Source: Crotalaria pallida
Lineage: Eukaryota > Streptophyta > Magnoliopsida > Fabales > Fabaceae
Length of the DNA: 64,000 nt
Assembly (NCBI GenBank): GCA_037953625.1
Contig: CM075649.1
Location: forward strand, 119,843,290-119,907,289
Direction: 5' to 3'
Under the pieces are notes generated by a model. It was not told where the DNA came from and ran no database searches. It saw nothing but the letters and a program-made list of their open reading frames with translations. Of the stretch, positions 48,782 to 59,169 are shown in pieces. The stretch's first letter is position 1; every line of letters begins with the position of its first letter. The position numbers and the translations under genes are program-made.

Positions 48782-50206
48782 GGGAACAAGCGAAGTAAGA
48801 CGTGTAAGATTAAATACTTTAACTCATGAATATGAATTATTTCGCATGCTTCCAAATGAGTCCATCAATGACTTGCAAAAGAGATTCATTCACATAATTA
48901 ATCATTTGATTGCTTTAGGAAAAACATTTCATCATGGTGAAACTACTAACAAAGTTTTGAGATGTCTTGATAGGAGATGGCAACCCAAAGTAACGGCCAT
49001 CGTAGAATCCAAAGATTTAGACAAAATGGAGTTGGCCACTTTGTTTGGCAAACTTCAAGAACATGAAATGGAACTATCAAGACTCACCACTCATGAAGAA
49101 TCTGACAAGAAGAAAAAGGGCATATCTCTTAAAGCTTCAACCAAAGTCACAAAAGAAGTTGAAGAATGCTCTACAAGTGAGGATTCCGATAGTGAACCCA
49201 ATCAAGAAGAATTTGGGATGTTTGTCAAAAGATTCAACAAATTCTTCAAGGGAAGAAAGAGTAGTTTCCCATCAAAAATGAAGAGAACCAAAGACTCCAA
49301 ACAAAGAGACAAGAGTTCCAATGATGGAGTGAAATTTCATGAATGTGGTGGGATTGGTCACATTAAAATGGAATGTGCCACATTCTTGAAGAAGAATGAC
49401 AAGAAGACCCAAGAGACCAAAGGGAAGAGAGCATACATTGTGTGGGATGCACCGGAGAAGAGTAATGAGTCATCCTCAAGTAGCTCCGGTGATGAAAATG
49501 CCAACCTTTGTCTCATGGCCAAGAACAACAATGAGTCCTCATCAAGAGCTAAACATGACATGAGTGAAAGTGATGATGAGGTAACTTCTAGTTCTTCTTG
49601 TTCTTCTTCAAACTCCATTTCTTATGATGATTTGCAAGAAGCCTACAATGAAATGTTAATTCAATTTAGAAGGCTTGCTAAAATTAACAAAGAAAAAGGA
49701 AAGAAAATCTTGGAGTTTCAACAAGAAATTGATGAATTTCAAAAATCTATAAATGAGTTGAAACTTCAAAATGAATCCTTAGAACTTATTAATTCTAGTC
49801 ATCAAAGTGATTGTGCAAACCATTAGGAAACTATCACTCCATGTGAGAAATGTGGTGAACTTGAAAAAGAAGTGAAAGAGTTGAAAAACAAACTCACAAT
49901 CTCACATAGTGATAGAAACCTCAACCGGTTATTGAACTCTCAAAGATTTAATCATAACAAAACCGGTTTAGGGTATATTCATAAAAAGAACAAAAAGTAC
50001 AAGGTGGTTGATCATTTTCTAAGAAAAATTCATCAAAGAAGCCAACTTGTACTTATTGTGGAAAAGTTGGACATATCAACATTGAGTGCCATATTAAGAA
50101 ATTTGAAATGAAAAAGGGCACTTATATGTGGATTAAGAAGGGAGAAAGTCCCAACACTAACCCTAAGGGACCCAACATAGTTTGGGTACCCAAAATGAAC
50201 AAGTGA
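48782..50206 (+). pseudogene. Sirevirus B gag, truncated at the N-terminus and broken
   Basis: The frame starts abruptly at the LTR G fragment. It has the capsid-type block NDLQKRFIHIINHLIALGK and a long Ser/acidic linker. The first zinc knuckle has lost its first cysteine (FHECGGIGHIKMEC), while a second CCHC near 50043 is complete but out of frame. There is a TAG at 49824-49826, then helices ending in CEKCGELEKEV, and a one-base loss near 50020. The end NPKGPNIVWVPK and a stop precede pol. Two zinc knuckles fit the Sirevirus gag plan. Confidence 0.85.
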
Positions 50207-50219
50207 TTTCATCTTGTAG

Positions 50220-51547
50220 GTGTGCCTTCGAATGGGAAAGGAATTGTGGTATCTAGATAGTGGATGTTCAAGGCACATGATGGGAGATAAGTGGCATTTC
50301 ATTGAGCTTACTCCAAAAGAGAAGGGTTATGTCACTTATGGGGACGACAACAAAGGCAAAATACTTGGTATTGGTAAAATCGGAAACTCTTCAAACTTGA
50401 TTATTGATAATGTTCTTTATGTTCAAGGATTAGAACATAATCTCTTGAGCATAAGCCAATTATGTGATATACCTCTACTCATTGCCTCATTAAAAGTGAC
50501 AAAGATGAATCCATCAAATTTGTTGGTAAAAGGTCAAATAATACTTACTTAGTTGATTTGAACAAAGTTACTTCTTTGGTCTCTACTTGTTTAGTGAGCA
50601 AAGAAAGTGACACTTGGTTATGGCATCGTAGGACCGCTCACATAAATGTAAACCAATTGAAGAAAATACAATCTAAAGATCTAGTAGTTGGTTTACCAAA
50701 GCTAAATTTTTCTATTGAAGGTGTTTGTTCTCCATGCAAGAAATGTAAACAAACTAAAAACACCTTTGGATCAAAAATGGTGATGTCCACATCAAGGCCA
50801 TTAGAAATGCTTCATATGGACTTGTTTGGACCATCACAAATAAAAAGCTTTGGTGGCAATTATTATGCATTGGTGATTGTTGATGACTTCTCTAGGTTTA
50901 CTTGGACTCTATTTTTAACTACAAAGAGTGAGACCTACAAATCTTTTAAACATCATGTTAAACTTTTGCAAAACCAAGTGAATCAAAAAGTAATTATTAT
51001 TTGTACCGATCATGGTGGAGAATTTGAAAACCACAAATTTGATAGGTTTTGTGCTAAAAATGGTATTGAGCACCAATTCTCTGCACCAAGAACTCCGGAA
51101 CAAAATGGAGTGGTAGAGCGGAAAAATAGGGTGCTAGAGGAACTTGCTAGAACCATGTTAAATTATTCTCAAGTACCTCAATATTTTTGGGCCGATGCCG
51201 TTAATACGGCTTGTTATGTTTTAAATCGAATTTTGATAAGGCCCTCTTTAGATAAAACCCCCTATGAACTTTACAAGGGAAGAAAGCCAAATATATCTCA
51301 TTTTCATGTCTTCGGATGCAAAGTTTTTGTATTAAACAATGGAAAAGAAAACATTGGCAAGTTTGATTCCAAATCTGATGAAGGCATATTTTTAGGCTAT
51401 TCTTCTCATAGTAAAGCTTATAGAATTTTCAACAAAAGAACTTTAACAATTGAAGAATCAATTCATGTTGTTTTTAATGAGTCTTCGAAAGAAGATAGTG
51501 TTTTATGTGATGCTAGTGAAGATGGCATTGATTTTTCAAGTGAATAA
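50220..51547 (+). pseudogene. Sirevirus B protease and integrase, broken
   Basis: The protease keeps LDSGCSRHM with the D-S-G triad. The frame shifts near 50470 and resumes at about 50550. The integrase zinc domain (WLWHRR.AHI ... CSPCKKCKQTK) and the core residues in HMDLFGP, ICTDHGGEF and EQNGVVERKNR are present. A stop follows SSE at 51547. It aligns along its length with Sirevirus A pol, but the two are clearly different lineages. Confidence 0.9.
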
Positions 51548-53268
51548 AAAGAGAGAGAGAAATCAAAGAGTGATGAAGGTGAAGTCAAACAAGAACTTCC
51601 TCCAACTTGGAAATCGGTCAAGGCTCATCCTATAGACAATGTCATAGGAGATATGTCAAAGGGAGTACTTACTCGTAGGTCTATTCAAAACATTTGCAAC
51701 TATGTCTCCTTTGTTTCTCAAATTGAACCCGATTCAATTAAAAAGGCCATTGAGGATGAACATTGGGTTCTTGCTATGCAAGAATAATTGAACCAATTTG
51801 CAAGAAATGAAGTTTGGGATCTAGTCCCTAAACCCAATGATCATATCATAATTGGCACTAAATGGATTTATAGAAACAAACTTGATGAATCCGGGTTGAT
51901 TATAAGAAACAAAGCTAGACTAGTAGCTCAAGGGTACAACCAAGAGGAAGGTATCGATTATGATGAGACCTTTGCTCCGGTTGCACGTCTTGAAGTTATC
52001 CGAATTTTACTTGCTTTTGCATCAATCATGAAATTCACTTTATATCAAATGGATGTTAAAAGTGCTTTCTTGAATGGGTCTATAAATGAAGAAGTGTATG
52101 TCAAACAACCCCCCCCCCCCCCGGGTTTGAAAATAGTGAATTTCCAAACCACGTTTATAAATTGAAAAAGGCACTCTATGGATTGAAACAAGCCCCTAGA
52201 GCTTGGTACGATCGATTGAGTTCCTTTCTATTAGAAAACAAATTTCAAAGAGGGAAGGTTGATAATACACTATTCATTTATAAAACCAAAGATGACATAT
52301 TGTTAGTACAAATCTATGTTGATGATATCATATTCGGTGCTACTAACGTGTCTCTTTGTAGAAAGTTTTCCAATTTGATGAAAAAGGAATTTGAAATGTC
52401 AATGATGGGAGAGCTCAAGTTCTTCCTAGGCTTACTAATAAAGCAAGTCAAGGAGGGGACATTTGTGCATCAAGGGAAATATTACAAAGAGCTCCTTGAA
52501 AAGTTCGGATTGGACAAATGCAAAGAAGCCTACACTCCAATGAGCACATCATGCTACCTAGACAAGGATGAACAAGGTACTCTGGTTGATGTTAGTAAAT
52601 ATAGGGGAATGATAGGTAGTCTCTTATATCTCACTGCATCTAGACCGGATATTATGTTTAGTGTATGCATTTGTGCTCGATTTCAAGCTAATCCTAAAGA
52701 ATCTCACCTATCCGCAGTTAAGCATACATTTAAGTATCTAAAAGGAACAATTAACACTGGTTTATGGTATCCTGCTGATGCCAATCTTAGTTTAGTTGGT
52801 TACTCGGATTCCGATTTCGCGGGATGCAAGCTTGATCGCAAAAGCACCAGTGGTACTTGCCATTTCTTGGGAAGTTCATTGGTGTCATGGTTTTCTAAAA
52901 AGCAAGCTTGTGTTGCTCTTTCTACCGTCGAAGTGGAATATATCGCAGCCGGTAGTTGTTGTGCTCAACTATTATGGATGAAACAACAATTATCGGATTT
53001 TGGTTTGAAACTTGAAAATATTCCTATTAGATGTGATAACACAAGTGCAATCAATTTGACTAAGAATCCGGTGTATCACTCAAGAACCAAACACATTGAA
53101 ATAAGACACCACTTTTTGAGAGATCATGTGCAAAAAGGTGATTGTACAATTGAATTTGTTAGTACCACAAATCAATTAGCCGACATTTTTACAAAACCTC
53201 TACCAAGAGACAATTTCTATCATATAAGGAGAGAACTTGGTATTTTAGATGAATCTAATATAGGCTAA
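51548..53268 (+). pseudogene. Sirevirus B reverse transcriptase and RNase H, broken
   Basis: After a linker with a stop at 51785-51787, the RT blocks WDLVPKP, KARLVAQGYNQEEGIDY and FAPVARLEV appear. A run of 14 C at 52109-52122 falls within the QPPG.. block and shifts the frame. The rest runs on to 53268 with KKALYGLKQAPRAWYD, YVDDIIFG, DSDFAG and KSTSGTCH. The RNase H AEAEY motif reads VEVEY here but keeps its acidic residue. Confidence 0.9.
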
Positions 53269-54142
53269 TTGTATTTTGTGTCATTTTGAAAAATCACCAT
53301 ATTAGTCTTATTCTAATTTGTGCTTGATTCTTAGGTAAGATTGTTCTTGATGATGCTCTGAATATTGTGTATTAATTGTGTGTGATTCTATTTTGAATTC
53401 CAACTTGGCATTGAAGTACATTATGTTTGATTTGTGTTTGCTCATTTAAAACTGTGTTCAAAATCCTTATCTGTCAAAAAGACTCGAGTTCTTTTCAAAA
53501 GACTCGAGTGTTTTAAATCAAATTAATTCGGTTTTAAATTGAAAAAGTTTTAATTGAGGGTCTGACAAAAACACTCGAGTGTTTCCAAAAACACTCGAGT
53601 CTTTCTAAAATCTCAAAATTGGCACTTTCTGGCCAAACTCGAGTTTTTCCTAAAAACTCGAGTCATTTTGTTTTCCTAAAAAATTGATTTTCTGGCCAAA
53701 CTCGAGTTTTTCCTAAAAACTCGAGTCATTTTATTTTCCTAAAAAATTGATTTTCTGACCAAACTCGAGTCCCTCAATTTTACTCGAGTATTTGGGCTGA
53801 CCCTGGTGCTGAGTCTTAAAAGACTCGAGTATATTCTTCAAGACTCGAGTTGTTCTTCAATAACTACTCGAGTATTGAGAAAAATACTCGAGTATTGCGC
53901 AACCTTTATATATATCTTCAGCACCATTCTCTTCATTCCACTCGAGTTTCTCCAAACTGCTCCTTCTTCTCTCTCAGTTTTCAAGCGTTTTTCTCATCCA
54001 AAGTCAGATTTCTTCCAAATTTTTGCCAAATCTTATTAGATTAACATCTCTCAAACACTTTTCCTCAATTATTTCAACCGTTTTCATCTTCAAATTCGCT
54101 ACCCCCTTTTCAAACACTTCAACTTTTTCAAAAATTTCTTCA
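53269..54142 (+). promoter_or_regulatory. pol-ORF3 gap of Sirevirus B with ACTCGAGT array and TATA box
   Basis: Fourteen palindromes have centres at 53485, 53505, 53576, 53596, 53640, 53659, 53703, 53722, 53766, 53785, 53826, 53846, 53869 and 53889. They form seven pairs 19-20 bp apart, with pairs separated by 71, 44, 44, 44, 41 and 23 bp. A TATA box (tatatatat, 53907-53915) follows the last palindrome by 18 bases, and the ORF3 ATG is 230 bp further. The layout looks like a promoter with an upstream binding array. Confidence 0.8.
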
Positions 54143-55396
54143 ATGGCTTCATCCTCTAGACAAGGGAAACGAGTAAGGATCACTTAATCATGATCCGATG
54201 AAGATATACCTGAATATTATCAAGAGGCTGAGTGCATGGACAAGTTTAGTGGATTTTCATCAAGAGGGTTTGGAGTCATCTCCTGGGTAAACTGTGAATT
54301 TCTTCAGAGTAAGGGCTTCTCTTTTATCCCTAATCTTAAGCATCAAAAACTCATCCAGTTTCTGGAATTTAATGGTCCTATTTACCCTAGATTAGTTAGA
54401 CAATTCTATGCTAACCTTAGGCTGAACAACAATGTTATGGAATCCATGGTTAAAAGGTCCATATTTGCTATTAGAATTAAGGATCTACACCATGTCTTCG
54501 GGCCTTCACGACACGGGGACAACTCTTTAAGGGAAAACGCCGATGCGATTTTTCAAAGTCTTTTGCACCCCGGTCGTGTCTGGACCGAAGGGACCAAGCA
54601 CTCATCCTTGATGACTGCACAGTCTAGGGTCCTGCATTATATTGTTTGCCACCAACTAGTTCCCCAAACCTCACCGAACTATGCGAAACCAACCAACAAT
54701 GAGCTCAGGCTTGTGAGTGTCATTCTTAATAATGAACAATTGAATTGGTGTCGCATCATTATGGATAGGATGCTAGCTGCTGCCCGATCTAAGCACCCTA
54801 AGTCCCTGCCATATCCTATGCATGTATCTAGACTCTTGACCCACTTCCAAGTGCCTATACCACCCAATGAAGAGTCCATGACCCTTCATGTCAACCAACA
54901 TTGCCTAAACAATGGTACTCTAAAACACCAAGGCATGGAATTTCATGCACCATCTGGTGAGTACTTGTACCAATCGGATATAGCTAATTTGGAAAGGGCT
55001 GAAAATGTTGCAGCTCAACAAGGGGTTGATGTTGAACAATTAGAGGAAGAAGCTGCAGCATTTGAGGAAGCTGAAGGTGGGAACCCAATTGAGGACGAGA
55101 TTAACTTTGATGATTTTACTGGCTCTCAGTTTGGGTTTGATAGCTCGGAGTGGAGGGAAAATGTCATCTCGCGGCTGGATACCCTCGATGGGAGGGTGGA
55201 TTCTCTTGTGTCTGCTGTAGATGCCCAGCGTGATGAGATTGCGAGTCTGGATGCTAGGATGGGCGCACAGTCTGCTATGCTCTACTCACGCCTGGATCAA
55301 CACTCGGATCAGATGAACCGTCGGTTTGATGAGATGATGACGGCCTTTTCTCGATTTTATCCTCCTCCGGATGATGCTCCTCCTTCAATGTTTTGA
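54143..55396 (+). pseudogene. Sirevirus B ORF3 (plant transposon-type protein), N-terminal stops
   Basis: ATG at 54143 in the same MASSS context as ORF3 of Sirevirus A. TAA and TGA interrupt codons 15 and 17, after which 386 codons are open from the next ATG at 54236. The shared core includes YPRLVRQFYANL, LHHVFG, W..GTK..SLMT and LPYPMHVSRLL. An acidic linker follows, then a heptad-patterned helix (VISRLDTLDGRVDSLVSAVD and onward) that should form a coiled coil. No membrane segment is seen. The protein could start at the internal methionine. Protein similarity to ORF3-A is clear although the two elements use different palindromes. Confidence 0.78.
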
Positions 55397-56005
55397 TGTT
55401 GTTGTTTTTAGATTTTTATATTGGTTTTAAGTATTATGCTTTTGTTGAACTTTATGTATTTTGGAAGTTAGATGTTGAAACTCTAAGCTTTATTGCACTT
55501 TATGTTAGCACTTTAAATCTATTATGTTTTTTTTTTGCAAAGCTTCAGGGGGAGCTCCTCATTTATGTCATATGTGTTTTTATTTACATATTTTGTTATG
55601 GGGTTTCCAAATATGTGCCTCGCCTCCCTTTATCTTTTTCTCAAAATGTTACATCTTTTTGGCTCATGACAAAAAGGGGGAGAGACTCACACTTGTTCTT
55701 GTTGTGAAATCTTGTATCTTGTTAATGTTGCTGCAATTAAATTTTCTGATAATGCACTTCATGATATGGTATTTGCTCTGATATCTGATGGTTGCTCTGA
55801 TACCATAATTTGCACCTATAATAAGTTTGTTGCTGTAATTAAAATGTTATAACTCTTTGCTAGCATGAGCTAATTTTTAGACAGGTTAAGAGGATCTTGT
55901 AGTGAGGGGGAGTTGCCTCACAAGTATCTTCATGGTTAAGCATCTTCAAGTGGTATCAAGCTCAACAAGTGTTAATTATTTTGTCATCACCAAAAAGGGG
56001 GAGAT
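55397..56005 (+). other. Non-coding tail of Sirevirus B with four polypurine tracts
   Basis: Tracts near 55549 (agggggag), 55671 (acaaaaagggggagag), 55904 (gagggggag) and 55992-56003 (aaaaagggggag), the last beside the LTR. Small frames here are T-rich artefacts. Confidence 0.8.
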
Positions 56006-56305
56006 TGTAAATTCAATGCTCCTAATTATGTGGATTTGATTTTGATGATGACAAAGTAATTAATAATCAAGCCTTGAAGTCATTGCAACATCAACAACAA
56101 CAAGAATTCAAGAAGAAGACAAGTGTTCACTCATTCTCAATCCGATTGTAATTGTAATTTTTCATTTATGTTAAGAGTGGGTAGAAATAGTTAATCTCTT
56201 CTAAGAATAAAATAAGTAATATGATTATTATTTTGAGATTAACCAAAATTAATACTTGAGAAGAAAAATAAAAAGGAAAATTAATTTTTGATATGTCTGA
56301 TCAAA

Positions 56306-56484
56306 ATACTCGAGTATTTATGCCAGATCAGCAAATATAGCCGTTAGTCTTGTTTGTGCAACGGATCTTTTCATCGTGGCCAAAAGGACTCGAGTATTGG
56401 CCAAAAGACTCGAGTCTTTAGGTCCTGTCAGCAAAAATGATGACGTTTGAAAGACTCAAAAACCCATGATAGGGCACTTGAGTC
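56306..56484. repeat. ACTCGAGT sites, first array of LTR B
   Basis: Centres at 56311, 56391 and 56411, plus degenerate sites at 56457 and 56479. Steps are 80, 20, 46, 22 bp. Confidence 0.8.
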
Positions 56485-57313
56485 TTTCCCAACTCTAGAG
56501 AACAACTTCTGAACTTTATTGTAAAATTTCTCTTTGATTTTGCACAAGAACAAACAAGACAACAAGCTCAAAATCATTACAAGCTTTCATTAATTCTTCT
56601 TCTCAAGTGTTGATTTACAAAACTTAACTTTGCACTCATATTGTTATTCTCTTCTCAAGTTGAGTTCAGGTCTCAATTTGTATATTGAGCTTTGCTTATT
56701 TGTGCGAATCCATTGCGAGATTCGTAATACACATACAAAAGCTTGTTGATTCAAGTCTTGGATTGTTCCCAAGCAAAACCCTAAGTGGCTTAGGGTATTG
56801 GAAGTCTTGAGAGGTTCTCAAGCACAAGACTAGGAGGTTCCTAGCCCGGTGGAGTTTCTTGAAGGGAGTTCAAGAAAGCTTTAGAAGAGTTCTTCGTCAC
56901 CGGAATCAAATTGGGGTAGAAATCAAGAGTTTGGTACACTCTTGAAGGGTTAGGTTGAGTGAGGCTATCTCAAGTAATCCTTGTAATTTCTAACAGTTTG
57001 ATTTATAGAAAAATCTCCTAAGGTGGTTAGGAGGACTGGATGTAGCTCATTGTTGGAGTGAACCAGGATAAAATTGCTTGACTGTTGATTTATAGCTTTC
57101 AATTTACATTCTTGCTCAAACAACCTAAAGCTTTCCAAAGAAATAGGATTTGTCTAACTGGGTAGCAAGTTCAAGGAATCTAAGTGTTATTCAAGTGTTT
57201 AAAGTTATTTAGATTGCTTGCTATTCTGTTGGATAAGTTTCTGTTTTGTATTGGATTGATTTAAAGTGAATTGCTGATTTTTCATTTCTGGTTTAACACA
57301 TATCTGATACGAA

Positions 57314-57429
57314 AGACTCGAGTATTTCTCAAAATACTCGAGTAGTTCTTGCTCAAGACTCGAGTATATCTTGAATGACTCGAGTAGTTCTTCCTGAAAC
57401 ACTCGAGTATCTCAAGAAAGACTCGAGTA
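57314..57429. repeat. ACTCGAGT sites, second array of LTR B
   Basis: Centres at 57319, 57339, 57361, 57381, 57404 and 57424. Steps are 20, 22, 20, 23, 20 bp. A half-like tcgagtc follows at 57432. Confidence 0.93.
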
Positions 57430-57569
57430 TTTCGAGTCTGTTTCCAGAAAAATCAGTTTTAGCTCTAATCTTTTATTATCATTCAAAATATTTGGTATTA
57501 CTGCTTCATATTACTATTCACCCCCCCCCCCCTCTAGTAATTGCTTAGCCTGCTTATTGGTTTCCAACA

Positions 57570-57717
57570 AGTATCGGGTGCTTATTGGAATGAAATGCGC
57601 CACCTTCGTTAACCGATCTACTATTACCCAAATTGCATCATGATTTAAGGTCGTCTTGGGCAAACCTGATACGAAGTCCATTGATATACTCTCCCATTTC
57701 CATTGAGGTACATTCAA
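57570..57717 (-). pseudogene. Ty3/gypsy integrase relic
   Basis: The minus strand encodes WKWESISMDFVSGLPKT, HDAIWVIVDRLTKVAHFIP, the start of a Ty3/gypsy integrase core with its first catalytic Asp. Only about 49 codons remain. The Sirevirus B LTR cuts it on one side and unrelated sequence follows on the other. It marks an older element into which Sirevirus B probably inserted. Confidence 0.85.
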
Positions 57718-59169
57718 TGGTTGTGTCTAAAGGGTTAGAGGCGGTGATGGTGCTGAGAAAAGGGTTAAAGGAGTTAAGGATAAAAGCGTCAATGGACAAA
57801 ATCATATTTTTAATCTCATCCATTGATGTATTTTATTATTAAATCAATAATGAAAATTACACCATGCATTCAATGCATGCCAAATCTTCCATGCATTATA
57901 TAGACTTACCCCCTTTTTGGGAATAGTCTCCAAGCGAAGCTTCTTACATTCCCAAGAGTTGGGGATCGAACCTCCACTAGTTCTCAATGTAAACTTATAT
58001 CAATCGTCTTTTTATACTTATTTTTTGTTTTAAAATATTCATTATAAAACATATCTTAATTATATTAGGAATTTTTTTAACCTTGGTCTTAAAGGCTAAA
58101 AATAAGAAACTTAAAATAACATCTTTGAAAAATTATGGCTATGTCCAATACATTTTTACTTTTTCTTTTACTTTTATCCTCAACCCTAAAATCTACACCA
58201 TGTAATAATAATTTTCTATCACAACAAAGAGAAATTAATGTCAGCATGATGTTCAAACATCTGAATTTGCCGAAAGCTGTAGATCAATTAGCTACTCATT
58301 ATTATATTGTTAATTGATCCTATCTTATACATTTAATCATTTAACTGATTCAAAAAGAGGATTGCTCCTCGGAGCTAATGTTTGACAAGTCATAAATTCA
58401 AATCTAATATAACATTTCCCGAACCAGAAGATTATTAAACTTGAATAATAATAGTGATGATTGATGAATGGCATACAAAAATATCTTATTTTTTTTTATG
58501 AGAACAAAAATGATCATCTTATTAGTTCTTGGTATTAAAGGAATACGAAAACTTTTGGTTTGAATAGAGGAAGTTGATGGACATGTTCCTTCATCAGCCT
58601 AAATATTGCACGTCAAGTTGCCAACCAAATTTGCAGAAAAAAATCAATCCTTATTTTTTTTTAGTAAGAAAAATCAATCCTTATTCAAGTTCAATTACCA
58701 CTCTCTTAAAAATACATGGAGCCTACTGATGGTGTCAAGCCCCCAAAAAGTCTCCAATTTGTCAATATATCTTCTTGCAGCCCCCACCATTTGTTACTAT
58801 AAACCCTAAGAACATCTGACTTCATAGCTCACCTTTTCATGCACACTTTTTATTATTGTATGTGTCTATGGTTATTGATTTTGAAATAAATACATCACTT
58901 TTTTATAAGTATAAAACTAAGACATTAACCCACAATGCAAAAAAGAATAAAAAACATACCCATAAAATGTAAAATAGTTCTCATAAACCAATTAAAAAAA
59001 TCTGGTTGGTGAAAAATATAATGAAGCTAGAACTCCAACCATTCCATCACCACCCTCAAAGTACAGCAACAATGATAAACCATTAAAAGTCACAAATAAC
59101 CAAAAGAAAAAGAAAAAACGAAACACTTCTCCCACTTATTTGATACTATGCAATCATGCATGCATCACT
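57718..59169. other. Region between transposon block and HD-ZIP IV gene
   Basis: AT-rich sequence with repeated 'atgcatgc' words near 57865-57900. A ggggatcgaacc string at 57961-57972 on the plus strand could be a B-box of a degraded tRNA-derived element on the minus strand. The right part is 3' flank of the HD-ZIP IV gene; aataaa on the minus strand at 58849-58854 is a possible polyadenylation signal. One small frame (58135-58317) is listed separately. Confidence 0.55.
58135..58317 (+). CDS. Possible small secreted peptide (60 aa), unrecognised
   Basis: ATG at 58135 opens 60 codons. The first 23 residues look like a signal peptide (MAMSNTFLLFLLLLSSTLKS), followed by a short polar tail ending YYIVN. 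No cysteine pattern or known peptide motif is seen. It may be the first exon of something longer, a gene relic or chance. Confidence 0.25.
   Translation: MAMSNTFLLFLLLLSSTLKSTPCNNNFLSQQREINVSMMFKHLNLPKAVDQLATHYYIVN

Larger units (their letters stand above)
56006..57569 (+). repeat. 3' LTR of Sirevirus B
   Basis: 1,564 bp from TGTAAATTC to TTGGTTTCCAACA, the same end as LTRs A and C. It carries two ACTCGAGT arrays, in the same relative places where LTRs A and C carry TTAATCGATTAA. A run of 12 C lies near 57522-57533. The matching 5' LTR is absent. Confidence 0.87.

Noticed and set aside
57957..57990. tRNA-derived SINE suggested by ggggatcgaacc
   Set aside because: Only a B-box-like string is present; no convincing A-box, tail or target duplication was found.
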